Origin: Paraphysoderma sedebokerense
Lineage: Eukaryota; Blastocladiomycota; Physodermatomycetes; Physodermatales; Physodermataceae
Length of the DNA: 64,000 nt
NCBI GenBank assembly: GCA_025602915.1
Contig: JAHLJZ010000081.1
Span: forward strand, 42,117 to 106,116
Direction: 5' to 3'
Shown in pieces: positions 49,376 through 63,653 of the stretch; the first letter of the stretch is position 1, and each line of letters begins with the position of its first letter. The notes below the pieces were generated by a model. That model searched no databases. It had not been told where the DNA came from and saw nothing but the letters and a program-made list of their open reading frames with translations. Position numbers and translations under genes: made by a program.

Positions 49376-50256
49376 ATTACTGCTGAGGTATTACATGAAG
49401 ACATTCAATTTGAGTAGCTATGTTAGATTAAGGATCATAGGAACCGGGTGAACAATTGTTTAATGATTGTAGGAATACTTGGTTATGGGGTTATGATTGA
49501 GAAGAAAAGTGTTGTTCAATTACATTTGTAATAGTTATTTTGTACTTTCTGCTGTTGCGCTTGTCATTCTGCCGCAGAGACGTTGGTTATACTTAAGACA
49601 GTATATTTGTGTTCTTTGATACTCTAGTCCGTTATTTTCGCGTGCTTCTCGCTGCCGTCTGCATCGCCACTTAGTGATCCTGAAGTTGGTACCTATGGAC
49701 GTCTGTCTAAAGTTTCGCTCTTAATACTTCGGTGAAAATGTATCTGCGATGGATAACAAGCATTGAAAACACTATGACTTTATTTGACAAAAATATCAAC
49801 TTTTCACGCTCCTATTTCACTATCCATACCCAGTTTGAGTAAGAATCAAATCTTGACATTTGTGCTGTATCACGATATTATCAACATCTAATCGAGTTCC
49901 AAGCAGAAGTGTCTCGAGTCGTGAGATTCACCCATCCCAGTATATTGATCTGACACGGAAAATAACTTTCCCTGTAATCAAACAGAGTCAGTCGAGGGAA
50001 GATGTGACCCGAGAATTTCCAATGAATGCAACCTACAACATCATACCAACTTTTCGTGCTATTCAGCAGGTCAACTGGGACAATCGAATTTGCTCTCATT
50101 TCAGAGCAAAAAGTGAGAACGCTGCAAACGCATAAGTAAAGCATCCAAGGACGGTTACTCGAATGACTTTGATGGACCAATGAACAAAAATTCTCTGTAT
50201 ATCTTCCGTAAATAGCCGCCACCGCTTTTCTTTCGAATCCTTACTTAGATACGCTG

Positions 50257-53200
50257 TCACTCGACATTCTCTTTTATTTCGATCATTTCTCCGGGGGAAT
50301 ATCGTAAATCCATATTAAATTTTGACGAATTTGTCGGCACATCACTATCGCCGCTTGAATTTGTTTTCCTGATAGATTTCTTGCGGTCGGCATTCGACGA
50401 TTTTCTGTTATTGAGATTGAAGTCTGTCGAGTTGGACAAACTTTTTTCGTTCTGGAAGGCGCTGAACATCGCGGTGGAATAGCTCGAGTTGGAAATTGCG
50501 GAATCGGCAGCCGAACTCATAATCGAATCGCTTGCGGAGGAGGAACCTGCTTTGAATGATACAGTACCCACAGGCGAATTACTTGCAGTCGGGATTGGAG
50601 ATTTATTCGATGATGTTGCCTTATTGACGTTATCGTTAGTTAAATACGGAAATCGAGAAACTGACAGGATATCATCCCAGGCTAATCGTTGGCGCATCGA
50701 TGAAGGGGTAGATGTGCGATGTCTGAACAGGTTATGAACAGATCGACAAAGACGAATAAAGAGAGAGATGAGGAAGAATATCGCCGAGAAAACTTTAAAA
50801 GTAAAATTATTGTCAGAGATTAAAGAAAAATGAATTGGAGCTCTCTATGAATAGAACACGTACTAGTGAAAAAATATGACAGCAAATTAAATAAGAATTC
50901 CAAGGTTGGATTCCGATTTTTGATGATATTTTGCTCCTGTAACTGATCCTCTAACTTTTTGAGCTACAGAGAGCAGGTAGTGCGTCAATACCAGTAATAT
51001 GAATGTAAGAACGAGCACATCATACCGTTTGCATGTAGCCACCATTCACTTTCCAATGAACCTCGTTAATTTCGTCCATCACGCTATCTAACCGTTTATC
51101 AGTGGACAGTGTCTTTGTTTCAATGTTGCCCAAGATTTCTTCCAACCTCATTAACCCCTCCTCCCATTGAGTAATCAATGTAACCATTGTTTCTTTTGAA
51201 TGGGCAGTGGAAGATTTTGAAATGACAGCTGAAGACATGGAAAGCTTCTCTGGAATAGATTGCTGAAGCCAATAAAATAAAAAAATAAATAACAAAGTCA
51301 CCAACATATGATATGCTTAATAGGAATGTATATGTAATTACATCTAACAACTTCAAAAACTGCTCAATGGAAGTGATGCGGTTTGTGAGGGTGGTGTTCA
51401 GTTGATCAACCATGTCCTGTTTACTAAGTAGGTAGAACTGTTAGCGATTCTCAATAAAGCCAGGGTATGACAAGTATCTGTTTGATACCTTCTTGGAACT
51501 ATTTTCATTTTTCTGACTTCATGCCTCAACTTCATCCTCTCTTCAAGAGAATATAACTTCATACCCTGCATATCCTCCCATGTCACGGAAACAGACGACC
51601 GTTTACTCCTTGTTCCATTCTTTACGGCCCTATCAACATCGGAATCATTCGAATTAGGGCTGAGTTGCCGTGTTGGAGAACTCAGAGTCGATTTTAACGA
51701 TGATGGATGCGGTGATGCTGCAGGGCTGTTATTGCTTTGGTCTACTGATTGACTGGTCGCTAAACCGGAAGTATCAATGTCAATTATTGGTGAAGTGACA
51801 TGATTTCCAGAGCTCTTTCTTTTTGATTTATCATCGCGGGCAAACGTCAACGTTAACGATCGTCGCTTCGTTGCAGCGTTCGTGGAGTCGTCATCACTCT
51901 CAGCTTTGGCCTTTGCTTGGTCCATCAGACTAAATCGACGATTCGGCGACTTTGGTGAGCCTGATTTATTGTCGGACGATGCATTAAAAGCAAATGGCGA
52001 AGTGTTAATTTTTTTGAGCGGAGATGGTAAAGTATTCGTGATAATGGGCACGGTCGACGAAGGATCGTTTATTGTCCGTTTCAAAGGTGGGGTAAAATGT
52101 GTAGATTCATCCTGTGAAGGCGATTCAAAATCAGGGAAGAGGCAACTCATCAATGGCCATGATAGGAATCTTACAGTTGAAGTTTCGCCAGTATCAGATA
52201 GTTCTTTGATGCTACCGTTATGGGATTGTTCCTCCTAAATGACAAACAGTGAAATATTAGTCGAGTTCCCAAGAATACAACTTGATAAAGATTACATTTC
52301 GTTCAGGCAGGTCGTCATCGCTTTCTCTAATTGTTGGTGTCTCCAACGGAGTCTCTTTCTCCTTTGATTTGGATCGCCGTATTTTGAATATCTGCTTTAA
52401 AGAAGTACTTGTTCTACGCTTCTGCTTCGTTTTCTCCGAATTTTCAATATTTGCGGATACTGGATTTTTTTCCTGATCCGCTAAATTACCCATCTCACTA
52501 TTCTTCTGGGCAGCAAGGGAAGTTGTAGAAGGTCGTTCAGGCGATTCGGAGATGGTAGATGTGTGAGTGGATGAAGATTTCGCCGATTCGATGGTGCTGG
52601 TGCGCGAAGTCGATCGAGAATGTATAGGACGTTTTGATATCAAGGTGTTGCTATCTATCTTTAGCTGCTTTCTCATTATTTCGGCTTTTTTCCTTTCCGA
52701 CTGAAATTCTAACATTTCAGAATTTTCGACATCCCATTCATTCACTCGCTTTTTTCGCTTCAACGGAAACGCGGTCGCATTTGAATTTGTATCAGGAGAC
52801 ACATTTGATAAGGCGGCCGCCATATTTGTCATAATTTCTGTTCCATCATTGGCGTTGGCTGAATCTTCAGTGTGTAATCTTTTGATTTTTCTACTCTGAG
52901 TCCTCTTTTGTTGCCTACTGCGCACAACTTCTAACGGGTTGTAGGTATCTCCACACTCTAGTAACTGAAAAATATGATTGTACTTCTCCGATAAATACTC
53001 TTTGACTCTTCCAGATCTATCTAAAGTTGCTTGGGAAATTCCTGCTTCCAGTAGAGAATCTTGTTGCTTGAGAGGAGATGTTGTCACCGAACCAGGAGCT
53101 GAGTTCGAGTTGAGAGCATTCAAAATAGGATTATCGGATGACTCGCTCGCTAAAGCATTATCCAAATATGAAAGAGTATTCGCCGGAATCGCTACTAAAC

Positions 53201-53390
53201 TAGGTGGTATCGAAGGATTCTTGGACTGCATTAATTGATTTGTGAGTTGCATGAGTTTCAAAGTCTCTTCTTCGCTGACGGATGCTAACATCGAGTTGAG
53301 ACCATCTTCTTTGTCATCTAGAAAATTGTCAGCGCCGAACCCTGGGGTACTCCAGCTTGAACTGTACTGTGGACTGTCGAAATTGCTCAT
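50257..53390 (-). CDS. Unknown disordered protein with C-terminal membrane helix, second copy
   Basis: Identical to 23700-26833. Confidence 0.74.
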
Positions 53391-53886
53391 TTCCGGTTAA
53401 ATGTGTAGGGGAAATCGTCACAAAGGAAAGAAAAGACGAGCCGCCTGCAGAAGGAGAATATGTATCAATGGAGAAATTGAAATGTCATCGATTCATTCAT
53501 GTGAAACTTTTTATAGCAGTATGCTGTAAATATGCGGGTTGACTCTAGGTCTGTGAATAAAATGGGGCTAGTGTATTAAAGGATTTGTCTGGCACAGCGG
53601 TGTCCCCGTGTCGCCATTTTCACGGCAAGTTCGCATTCATTTAAGGAAAATAGAATACGATTTCAACATTCATCCCGAGAATCAGACTTCATTTCCAATA
53701 CACCTTCCATTTTTTCATCCAGTAGTGATGTGTAACAAAAATGAGGTCCATCAGAGTCGCCTATGTCTGCCCGTTCCGGCACGAATTGTGAGAGCCCCCG
53801 ACTAGTCACTTTTCATATGAAGACTGTAATCACTTCACAAACATTGATTGGGATAAAAAGGAGTTAAGCCAGAGGAATAGTTAGAA

Positions 53887-54780
53887 TTGGTTGGGCCGAA
53901 ACTTTGCCAAGTGCCGAAAAATTGGGCGGGCACCGAATACTGCTTTAGTTATGACGTAATCTTAATATTGGATTCAATGCTGTTTGCACTTTTGGGCCTT
54001 AATATATTGCTTCCTTCAGACATCTCACCATCAGTTGTGTCAAGTGTGGAAATGTTCCATATTCCAGTAATATCGACAGAGCCGAATAGTCGTCCACCCC
54101 TTACTCCACCAGGAGCGGCATCACATACACCACCATCTTCTCCTGAAGGGAGGGGTAGTTCAAATGCGTTCGAATCCTCACCTTCCGGCTTATCCGTTGA
54201 GCTCAGCTTCGTAGAAATCTCAACTGGAGAATATACTCCTGACTATTTGTACCCATCCGACGTAGAAATTGCAAGCGCCTCTACGAATTCAGAGCAGGTG
54301 GATATGTCAGAAGAAAATGGCGCTACATCAGACCCGTCAGGCCCGGAAGTTGAAGAGATCCAAACCCAAGATCATAATGCGACAGGCCGACCAACAACAT
54401 CCAGGCAGTCGTTACTCGTAGAGGAGATATTCGTGGCTAAACTACGACCATTGTCGGCAGTTATGGCCGAGAGGGACATAGGAGCTAAGGCTGGTGAAGA
54501 TAGCGCAATAGGTTCAGAAACAAAGCTTAGTAACACACCGATTATTGAAGAACCCTTAGGGCAAGGAAAGAAAAACGAATCGTCTTATGGGCAATCGGAC
54601 AAGGTCGAATCAAGCAAAAAACAGAGAAGTAAAAAAGGCTTATTCCAATTCTGGAAGAAAAGCGATGAGAAAGACTGTATTGATCCAGAGGAAGAGTATA
54701 ATCGAAGAATGGCTGCAAGTAGAGAGAGGCGGCGGAGTAAAAGCGACTCTTGGAAGTGGACCGGATTCAACCTACGATGA
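53887..54780 (+). CDS. Unknown Ser/Pro/Glu-rich protein, second copy
   Basis: Identical to 27330-28223; alternative starts fall at 53977 and 54052. Confidence 0.5.
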   Translation: MVGPKLCQVPKNWAGTEYCFSYDVILILDSMLFALLGLNILLPSDISPSVVSSVEMFHIPVISTEPNSRPPLTPPGAASHTPPSSPEGRGSSNAFESSPSGLSVELSFVEISTGEYTPDYLYPSDVEIASASTNSEQVDMSEENGATSDPSGPEVEEIQTQDHNATGRPTTSRQSLLVEEIFVAKLRPLSAVMAERDIGAKAGEDSAIGSETKLSNTPIIEEPLGQGKKNESSYGQSDKVESSKKQRSKKGLFQFWKKSDEKDCIDPEEEYNRRMAASRERRRSKSDSWKWTGFNLR

Positions 54781-55033
54781 TGACTACCACCATAGCTGTA
54801 AAATATTAGCCTGAAATACAGTCCGAGATATATTAGCTATGCGCTCCTGCTACTCTGCATTGTAATCTCCATAGTTTCGCAAAATCGATTGAACAATTTG
54901 TTGGCGGTCGCCAGTGACAATAGAAATGGATGGATGCGGACTCACATGATATGAAGGCGTGACATACATTAAAACACACCTCTTATTCTTGATCCATAAC
55001 AACTCAATCGCTCACAGTCCGCCGTCATTTTTC

Positions 55034-56683
55034 ATGTCGATAGATATTGCACCATCTCCGACCTCTCCCCTTCTTCCTCAGGGAAAGCAGAATGGCCCAC
55101 CGAAGGATAAATATCATTTGGCAATCCTAGCATTCTTCATGCTGGGTATCGGTATGTGCCTCCTCGATTCTTCCGACAATTCGTAAACTATGCCCCTATA
55201 TTAATGCTTTCTTGAAAATGCAGGAATGCTGTTTCCGTGGAACGCTTTTATAACAGTGGTAGAGATGTGGGAGGTGAAATTTGGTGGAACTATATTTGAA
55301 AAAACTTTTGAGAATTATTTCTCCATTGGTTACATGATGACCAATTTGTTTTCAATGGCATTATCCCTTGTCGGTAGATCAAGGGTAAGAATCCCTAATT
55401 TTAAACAGGTTTACTTGTTTGTGCTTAATGTCCATCAAAATTCGTAGATACTCGATATTCGCCTCACTCGGTTCTCGTTGCTCTTGAATACACTGATCTT
55501 TGCTTTCCTCGCCGTTCTTGCGGAAATTTCTGTCGATCCCACTGTGTGCTTCGGAATTGTCATTACGTTGGTTTTAATAACCGGGGCTACAGGAGCAACG
55601 ATTCAATCAAATATTATTGGTCTTAGTTCCCAATTTGAAGGTGTATATACTCAAGCTGTAAGACATTCCTTCCAAAATGGATGGTATTCACTTCATATCG
55701 CTTACGATTTTGCACGATAGGTTTTAACTGGTCAAGGTTTGGCCGGTTTTTGCGTAGCATTCTCAAATCTTCTTATTCGGTTTTTCGTTATGCTGAGTGA
55801 TCAGCCAGAACCGAATGGTTCGGTCCCCACAAGATCATCTGCACCCGCAGACAAAACATCATCGGCATCTGTCTACTTTACTTTCTCAGGAGCCGTCTGC
55901 CTGCTAGCTTTGCTGTCTTACTTGATCCTTCATCAACTGCCAATCTTTCGATATTATACTAGCAAAAAGGATGAAGTCGTGCTAGATGCCGAGGAAGTCG
56001 GCATTGAAGATAACATGGTTGAACCTCTGCTTCATTCTTCTGATTCTCCCATTGAAGCAATTCCTCCCAATGGATCTCCAGCAATTTTTATGGTTTTGAC
56101 TAAAATCAGAGAAGAAGCTTTATCGGTTTTCTTGATCTTTTTCACCACTCTCCTTCTATTCCCATCTTTCACGTCCTCTGTGACATCAGTCGTTTCACCT
56201 TCGAACTCTATAACGCCACCTTCAAAATTCACAAAAATTTACATGGCGTTGTTCCCGACTTTCTCTTTCGTTCTCTTTAATCTTTTCGATTTTTTATCTC
56301 GCTTTCTCCCATCTGTCCCCGCCCTTTCGAAGCCACATTTGTCGACCTTACATAAACTCTCTCTCTTGCGCCTTCTCTTTATCCCGCTTTTTATGTTATG
56401 TCACACTTCTATTCCTTCCGCTTCCTCATTTTTACCTCAGATTGCATTCTTTCAATCTGATTGGACATTCTTCGTCATGATCTGTATTCTGGCTACCTCG
56501 AATGGGTATTTAGGGGGCATGCTGTTAATGTTAACGCCTCAAAAATCTGGGATACGACACGAAGAAAAAGAATTAGTGGGCAGGGTCATGAGTTTCGCAC
56601 TGTTGTTTGGGTTGACCATTGGGGCTTTGATGAGTTTCGCTTTAAGAGCGACTTTATGTAGATGCAATCCGTTTTTAGGATAA
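55034..56683 (+). CDS. Equilibrative nucleoside transporter, second copy
   Basis: Identical to 28477-30126, four exons. Confidence 0.91.
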
Positions 56684-57077
56684 CCATTATGATCGAACCC
56701 TAGTCACTGGTGGAATATCACATAAGTCGTCGTGATAGTTCATGCATAAGTGTTGAAGTAATTTTGTAAACTGCCGTCGCAGGATTATTTATTGCACCTG
56801 TAGATATGTATTTTGACTTTTGAATGGTCCGGCTACTTAAATGTCTTAAAAATCTTAGAAATGGACTTCAAAATTTATTATTTCATGTAATCTTATGCTT
56901 AATACAAATATTGTATGGATAGGTCTCGCGAATTTACTGTTAGTATATTGTGACTGATGGTTGATACGGGTATTCTTTGCTAAGTGAGAGGGTATACAAC
57001 TACTAATAATTTCAAAACAAACAGCATACTTTCAACCGATATCTTATACATAGCATCATCCAATTGCAAAGGAAAAT

Positions 57078-58204
57078 TCACTTCGTCAACGTTCTTACCG
57101 TCATTCGACACACTTTAAATGGCCACACTATCCAAATTAGAAGGCACAAATAAACGGGTAACGTCCAACAGATCGTTCCTATCATTGCTAGCTTGACGAA
57201 ATAATTCTGGCTTGCCATTATCTTCGCAAGGGGGCATAATTGGGTGAAGGTCTCGTGAATCATTTGATCAAATTTAGAGCGATCGACCCAGCGAGAGTTC
57301 TTGAAATATGTAGACTGAAGGTCGATGACCGATGCGAGCGACGGAAAATTTTTCGATATCGCAGCATATAATTCTTGTATCATGCCTTGAACATGTTGAG
57401 AGTTAAGTGTATCAACAATTAAATTGCCGTAGGTACGACACACTTCTGAGACTTTTACATTTAAAGCTTTTAAATTGAAGCGAATAAACTGTGGTACGCA
57501 TGCCGTCAAAAAGGATGTGAGGAGGATGTAAATGGTAGCGAAAAATCTTATCACGATTAGTTTTATCGAAGTATATCTTAAATATGATGCATTTCTAGTA
57601 TCTGCTTCTGTCAGTGATATTCCGCTATCTTCTAATTTCGATTCTAATATTGTGGTGGTTGACAGACTGTGAGGAGAATCTTCGGTTTTTTGGTGAAAAA
57701 GCCGAATAAGTATTCACAAGTAGATGATATCGAAAGTTAGTTAAAAGAGATAAACGTAGTGAGTGTAATCAACTTAGAGTTTTGTTCCTTACTTAAATAT
57801 TTTAACTTTACACGCGTTGGTGTTGGAGTCAATTCGCGAGAATTAGAAGTCGAACGACCGAAAAATTCTTCGAAAGAAGGTTTCGGAATTTGAAATGAGT
57901 TGACTTTTTTTCGAGTTAATGACCTTCCTCTTTTTTCTTCCAGTTTGCTCGCTACAGCCTTAATATCATGGGTGGTTGAAATGTCGGAACTTTGTCGAGG
58001 AGTCGCGCAGTCTGAATGTCGGATGGGAGAAATACTTCTCTCGAGGAACGGAATAGGGACCATCCTGACCACGATACTTGTGTAATTTTCTGGATAGTTG
58101 CTTGGATTATATCTGCGAATATCAAGAGGATGTGTGAATTGAGCTTCAGAGGGTAAAACACGAACCCGAGCTCGGGGGAGACAGATGAGGCGCAGGTTAG
58201 CCAA
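57078..58204 (-). CDS. Unknown membrane protein, second copy
   Basis: Identical to 30521-31647; the same uncertainty about the joining intron applies. Confidence 0.5.
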
Positions 58205-58321
58205 GGGGCATCAGAACTTAGAAGGGGTTGTACTGCTGTTGTACTTCAAATTAAAAATGATTCGTACATGCATTTCTTATATATTACAATGCGCATATTA
58301 GTATATCATATAGCATAAAGT

Positions 58322-59578
58322 CTACATTAATATTTCATTGACTAATTCTTTCACCTGAGTCGTACTAAATCCAAAAAGTGCAGTCAAATTCTTAACGTTT
58401 TCTAAAAGGGATCTGATAATTTGTCTCTGTCGTTCCTCCTCGGTTGTACAACCTTCTTGCTTTTCGTTTTGCAATGGCATGTGTGAGGTATCCATGGCGA
58501 TATTGCTGGAGGAATCAATTATTGTTTGCGAAGTGCTGAAGTCTACGTTCAAGCAACCTTTTTCGCCATCTGTAGAGGTTCCGACCAAACTGTGCAGTAA
58601 GCCAACTTCATAATCATGTATCGCCTGTAATCGGTGTTTTTCTAGATCTTCCGGATTAGATAGGACCCTTGTATGCTTGTTAGCATCTATCTCTTCGGAA
58701 ATATCAGCATGAGAACCCTCATTAGGTTGAACGGCGGAGGAATAATTGTTCCAGTAGTCTGAATCGTCATTCTCATCTTTTAGACCATCTTTTAAAAACT
58801 GTTTAGTGTTACTGTTGGTTAATTCGATAGGAGAAATGAGTCCTTGAACGGTCCGGTAAAGTCCTTTCTTGGGCGATGATGGGGAACGTAATGATTCAAG
58901 ATTTGATGAAGAGACAGATTCTGCTGACGTAGGTATGTAGGGACGAAAATTATAACTAGTCCAATAGTCATCTTCGTTGTCGGAATTGACAATAAATGAA
59001 TCGGACGACGGCTCCCCTAATCCATCTGAATCCTTGACGATTTCCTCTTCCGATTCTCTCCTCCTTTGTCCGATAAATTGAGCGTAGCATTCTTCAATAG
59101 AAGATTTCCACAGATATTTGCCTTGCGCCCACACTATCTCGGGCACGGTCAGTGTGTTGTGATATTTCCAGGTGTCATTCTCCAACGCCATTTCGACGAA
59201 GGCAATATCACCGCGATTGAGCGGTGAGTCAAAATCAAGACAAGTACTATCACTCATTAGTTCAATCCTACACTTAATTGTCTCTAAATCAAATTGCCTA
59301 AACCATTTTCTTTGACACAGCAGGTAATCATTCAGCGAATCTCCAGAATAATGACCAACTAGTTTTCGTACGAAGTCCCCGCTAGAGTCGGATTGCCATT
59401 GGAATATTGAATCGCTACTGTCGGAAGGCAGATAATTAAATTGATGTCGTCGTTGTAACAGTTGAGTGCAGAGCGGAAGAAGGGAAGGGATATCGTTTGA
59501 GGCCCTCGACCTGAGAGCACCGCTAGCAGAATCGTGGACAGCAGAAGCTACTGAAGTCATCACTGAATGATATAGCAA
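58322..59578 (-). CDS. Unknown acidic YW-motif protein, second copy
   Basis: Identical to 31765-33021. Confidence 0.7.
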   Translation of the reverse strand: MLYHSVMTSVASAVHDSASGALRSRASNDIPSLLPLCTQLLQRRHQFNYLPSDSSDSIFQWQSDSSGDFVRKLVGHYSGDSLNDYLLCQRKWFRQFDLETIKCRIELMSDSTCLDFDSPLNRGDIAFVEMALENDTWKYHNTLTVPEIVWAQGKYLWKSSIEECYAQFIGQRRRESEEEIVKDSDGLGEPSSDSFIVNSDNEDDYWTSYNFRPYIPTSAESVSSSNLESLRSPSSPKKGLYRTVQGLISPIELTNSNTKQFLKDGLKDENDDSDYWNNYSSAVQPNEGSHADISEEIDANKHTRVLSNPEDLEKHRLQAIHDYEVGLLHSLVGTSTDGEKGCLNVDFSTSQTIIDSSSNIAMDTSHMPLQNEKQEGCTTEEERQRQIIRSLLENVKNLTALFGFSTTQVKELVNEILM

Positions 59579-60592
59579 AACTTAATAGAGATGGCCCAAC
59601 AGCAGCTGCTAACTGGGCTTGAGGCGGGTCTTGTTAAGACTGATTCGACGAAAGAGTATCCACGATAGCGTGGAGAAGGCAGAGCAGACCATCGTGGCAA
59701 ATCAGTCCATTCCGGGTCGAAGCAAAACGAATGTTGCCCGAAATGCAGTAATGTGGAACTATTATATTAGACGAACCCACCAGGTAAGTTGACAGCTATG
59801 CCGGCACTTCTCTTCTCTGACCGACAGAAGCTACTATAACCGAAATCTCCATGATCTTAAATTATAATTGTTTTAAACACATTCCGGCCCCGATATTCCC
59901 AAATGGAAGTCTCAAGAAGTCCATAGCAGAAAGATATTTATAACTACGGCCTAAACAATCCCGCCCTTATGTCAAAAAACATTTGGAACTCCGATTACTG
60001 TGATCACTGATGCATTCCCGTCGTTTGAAGATGACATAGCGTGGGTTGTTGAAAGTGGTGCCATTTTTAGGAGTCATTCACTTATCAAGATCTCGATGTT
60101 ATATATTATACAAATACTGTCTAGGTTAGCACTCAGCTCTATGTATCCGTCAAAGAGTCCAAACTCCCGACGACCAAATTTTCAACATATGGATAGCATC
60201 AACCTAATAATATATGTCTACTCCCCGAAGAGTTACGAGTACGTGTTCGCTTAATGTTAAGACATGATGGCCCCGCCGATTAAATCAGCGAAAATTTGGG
60301 AAATTCAAAAATTTGAATCATTCGATGGGATAAATATTAACAGCACAGGGCAAATGTGGAAAAGCAGAAAAAATGGTCGTTTCTACTTGAGCGAAGGTTG
60401 AATGAAGGATAATCGTTTGAAGGAAACATTTTAAAACTCTGTGCAAAGCTTGACTAGAGAATACATACTACCACTGCATACAGCAATGGTTAAACATTCA
60501 GTCTACGCTATTCTGAAGGAATGGCGGACAATACCAACTTCACGTACGATCGAGGAGAATGATTGGGACCAGCCATCTTCTCCAATACATCG

Positions 60593-61657
60593 TCAACAAT
60601 TCAATATCAAATTAAAGAAATCGTCCGACCGTATTATAGTAACAGAAGGTTGAAGCATAGAGTCATGTTTTGACTTATTAAATCCAATAGCGCTCCTTCC
60701 AATTGCTAAAGCCCAACAATGTGTTTCGTCTAGCCATCCCTCGACGAACTGCCACATCATTTCGTTACTCCTAATTTCTTTCTGTTCGTCTAGCAAATAT
60801 ATAGTGAGCTTTTCAGCCTGTACTTCTACATTGGGTGAACGTTTTGCACTCGCATCAAAATCGAATGATACAGCAGACAGAGGTATTAAGCCAATGCCAA
60901 TACCTAAGGATTTAAAAAATGATTCTTTTAAGCACCAAGCACGATAAAATGCTTTGAGAGGATTCGCTGAATTTATGATGTTTTCGAATTCTGTCAAACT
61001 TAACTTTCATAGTAGATAGTAAATTAGCCACAATATCTACAAAAGCGGGCGCAAGACATTGCACTCACACTTCCTTTAAATATCGAGATGTATTCGCCTA
61101 CAGTTTCTCCGGTTGGTAAATTAACGTCCATTACATCGCATCCGAGATAGCAATCAAAAGCAGAAGCAAAGATGACATATGAGCCATGGTGCGACACGGA
61201 ATATGTATACTGCGACAACAAGGGGGAAACCTACATGACGCAAAAATAGATGAGTCTCTACAACAAGCTCTTATTGTTAAGATCAACCGACCAGAAAGGG
61301 CTTTCCGTACTGATTTCTGGCAATATGAAATTGCCCTAATGTGGGGAAACTAGTAGGGTGAGTGTCGTCGAAACTAGAGGCAACTCGCAGTCTTTGCCAT
61401 ATATCCCACCGAGGTAGTAACTTCGCCGTTAGAGATCGTTTGCGATCAATAAAATGCTTGTGTTTTCCAACCATTGATCGTTCATTCGGGGGAAGATTCA
61501 ATAGCAACATGTCAAAAAACTGGTTCAAAAGTCAGTTGAGTTTTCCAATTTTTGGCATCAGTATCGAGTTACCGACCTCAGTTGATGGACTCCAATTAGC
61601 TACATCCACGGCGTAAATGTGCAATTGTAACGGACAATCATTCGTTCGGTCCACCAT
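60593..61657 (-). CDS. 4'-phosphopantetheinyl transferase, second copy
   Basis: Identical to 34036-35100; the CACGTG box recurs at 61750-61757. Confidence 0.87.
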
Positions 61658-62247
61658 CGTTTGACAGTCGAGCATCTACATGCCTTTAAAAGAGATGCTA
61701 ATTCTTTAATACAGGGTTCAAATTTTGATTATGAACAATCGTCTCGCAATCACGTGTTGACGACGAATTTTGGAACTCCGCTTATTTGGACATTGAAATT
61801 CATTCTCAGTATAAGTGAATGACTACTTTTCACTAATGCCTCAGCTATGCGGAATGTTTATGTAATCACATAATCACTCTATGGTCTACCCGTGTGTGCC
61901 ATTCTGAAAATGACATAATGTAGAGAATTTTCAAACGGATAAAACCGTCGGCCTGTCACTTTAGACAATTGCACATTCGAAGACTTGTATTCGGAAGACA
62001 CCAAGAAAGGTCTGGGCAAGGGGTGTCCAAATTTGCAGGGGCGAATATAATTATGCCCTGGTATGCCTCATTATGCGCGGTAACTCACTGCTGGGCCTGC
62101 AATATCAACAATTTCGAATGTTCGAGTTCGCGGAGAAACGGCGGCAGAAGTCTGGGGCCGTAAACTTACATAAAGAAGAAACACATAAAAGAGAAGCTCT
62201 TCTCTTCCCTCCCAAACGATACTTAGAAACTTTACCAAGCTACAGCT

Positions 62248-63129
62248 ATGTCTCTCTCAAGCACCACTCTGATGGACGGCCCTACTATGGCCACTGTTGT
62301 CTGGAACGCTGCCGGCAACGGGGCTGTTGCCGCTTGGGCATTGACAATGTTCACGGACTGTCTCGTCCACCACCATCACACTAGCCTCGGCCGTTACCTC
62401 GCAGTAGCATTCTTCATTGAGACTTGGGTCGGGATCATAAAGGTGATTTACTGGGAACATAAACAATTCGGCTTGACAGAGGCTATGATGCACGGAACTT
62501 ACACCACGTTCACATTCCTGTCATTCATTTATCGCTTAATCGTCATGCACATTCACTTCAAACGGTTTGTCTGCTTTACCAAAGTCAAGTATAACAGAAC
62601 ACTTGTCTTCACGATGAGCGCGATCTACGGAATTATCAATCTCGGCTCCAGCATGGGTTATACATTTTTCCAATGGGCTGGAAAGGATTGGTACACATAC
62701 CTCGGTCTCCTTAAAAATGTGCCATGGTTGCCAATTGCTGTCCAAAGTGAAAACGTCCTTCGTCTTGGGTTCATCCTCCATTGTGAAATCTACATTCTTC
62801 TCAAGTGCAAGGAAATGTACCTGACCCGCGGATACACAGACGAAACTTCTCGCCTCCAGAAATACAGGACATTTAAAGCTTACAGCACCATTCCCGCGGT
62901 TTTCATCATTTTAATTGTTCTTATCGTCGGTACGCAGGTCAACATTGGCTTCATGTGGGTCCCTGTTGTGAATTTTGTCGAAACATACACTGGAAACTTG
63001 TGTTTCGACTTCGTGGCGTTTGATCTCGCAAGGCTCAAGATGAAGGTCACCACACGAGGAACATCTGCTCAGACGGGTCAGAAGCCAAGCAAAACCGTTA
63101 CCGGAGCCGTTTCAATGCAGTCCGCTTAA
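62248..63129 (+). CDS. Unknown seven-helix membrane protein, second copy
   Basis: Identical to 35691-36572. Confidence 0.75.
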   Translation: MSLSSTTLMDGPTMATVVWNAAGNGAVAAWALTMFTDCLVHHHHTSLGRYLAVAFFIETWVGIIKVIYWEHKQFGLTEAMMHGTYTTFTFLSFIYRLIVMHIHFKRFVCFTKVKYNRTLVFTMSAIYGIINLGSSMGYTFFQWAGKDWYTYLGLLKNVPWLPIAVQSENVLRLGFILHCEIYILLKCKEMYLTRGYTDETSRLQKYRTFKAYSTIPAVFIILIVLIVGTQVNIGFMWVPVVNFVETYTGNLCFDFVAFDLARLKMKVTTRGTSAQTGQKPSKTVTGAVSMQSA

Positions 63130-63441
63130 AAGAAAAAGTCTGATTCGTACTATTACATCGAGAGAGGACGAACGAAAATGTAATAAATCTGACGTATGTG
63201 AATTGACTTTAATAATTTTATTTAGTTTCATTGAGATTACTGCCAAAACGTTAGGAAGCATACCAATATTAAGGATGTACTCAATACACCTGGTGATCAC
63301 AGTACGATGGATATTTAAACTATATCTCGTTATATTACCACTTTTAAACTAATTAATAATTATCTGTAATGTGAGGTAAATAAATATTACAACCAAAACT
63401 ACAGACCACGTTTAAACATATCACTATCCCAGAAATAACCA

Positions 63442-63653
63442 TGTTGACAGTTGATTCGCATGGTTGTCAGGTCTAGATCCCGCAAGGCTCGGACCACATA
63501 GTAGAGATCTACCATGATCTACCCATGGGTAGAGGAGAGACAAAGTATCCTATATAAGGTAGTCGTTCCCCTTTGTAAATACCTTATTTGTTGTAACAAC
63601 CCTACTGAATATGCGTATTTTCTCTTGCATTCCGTTATATTCGGCTGTAGCCA
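63442..63653. mobile_element. Candidate solo LTR, second copy
   Basis: Identical to 36885-37096, flanking ACCA included, so it moved with the unit and is not an independent insertion. Confidence 0.35.
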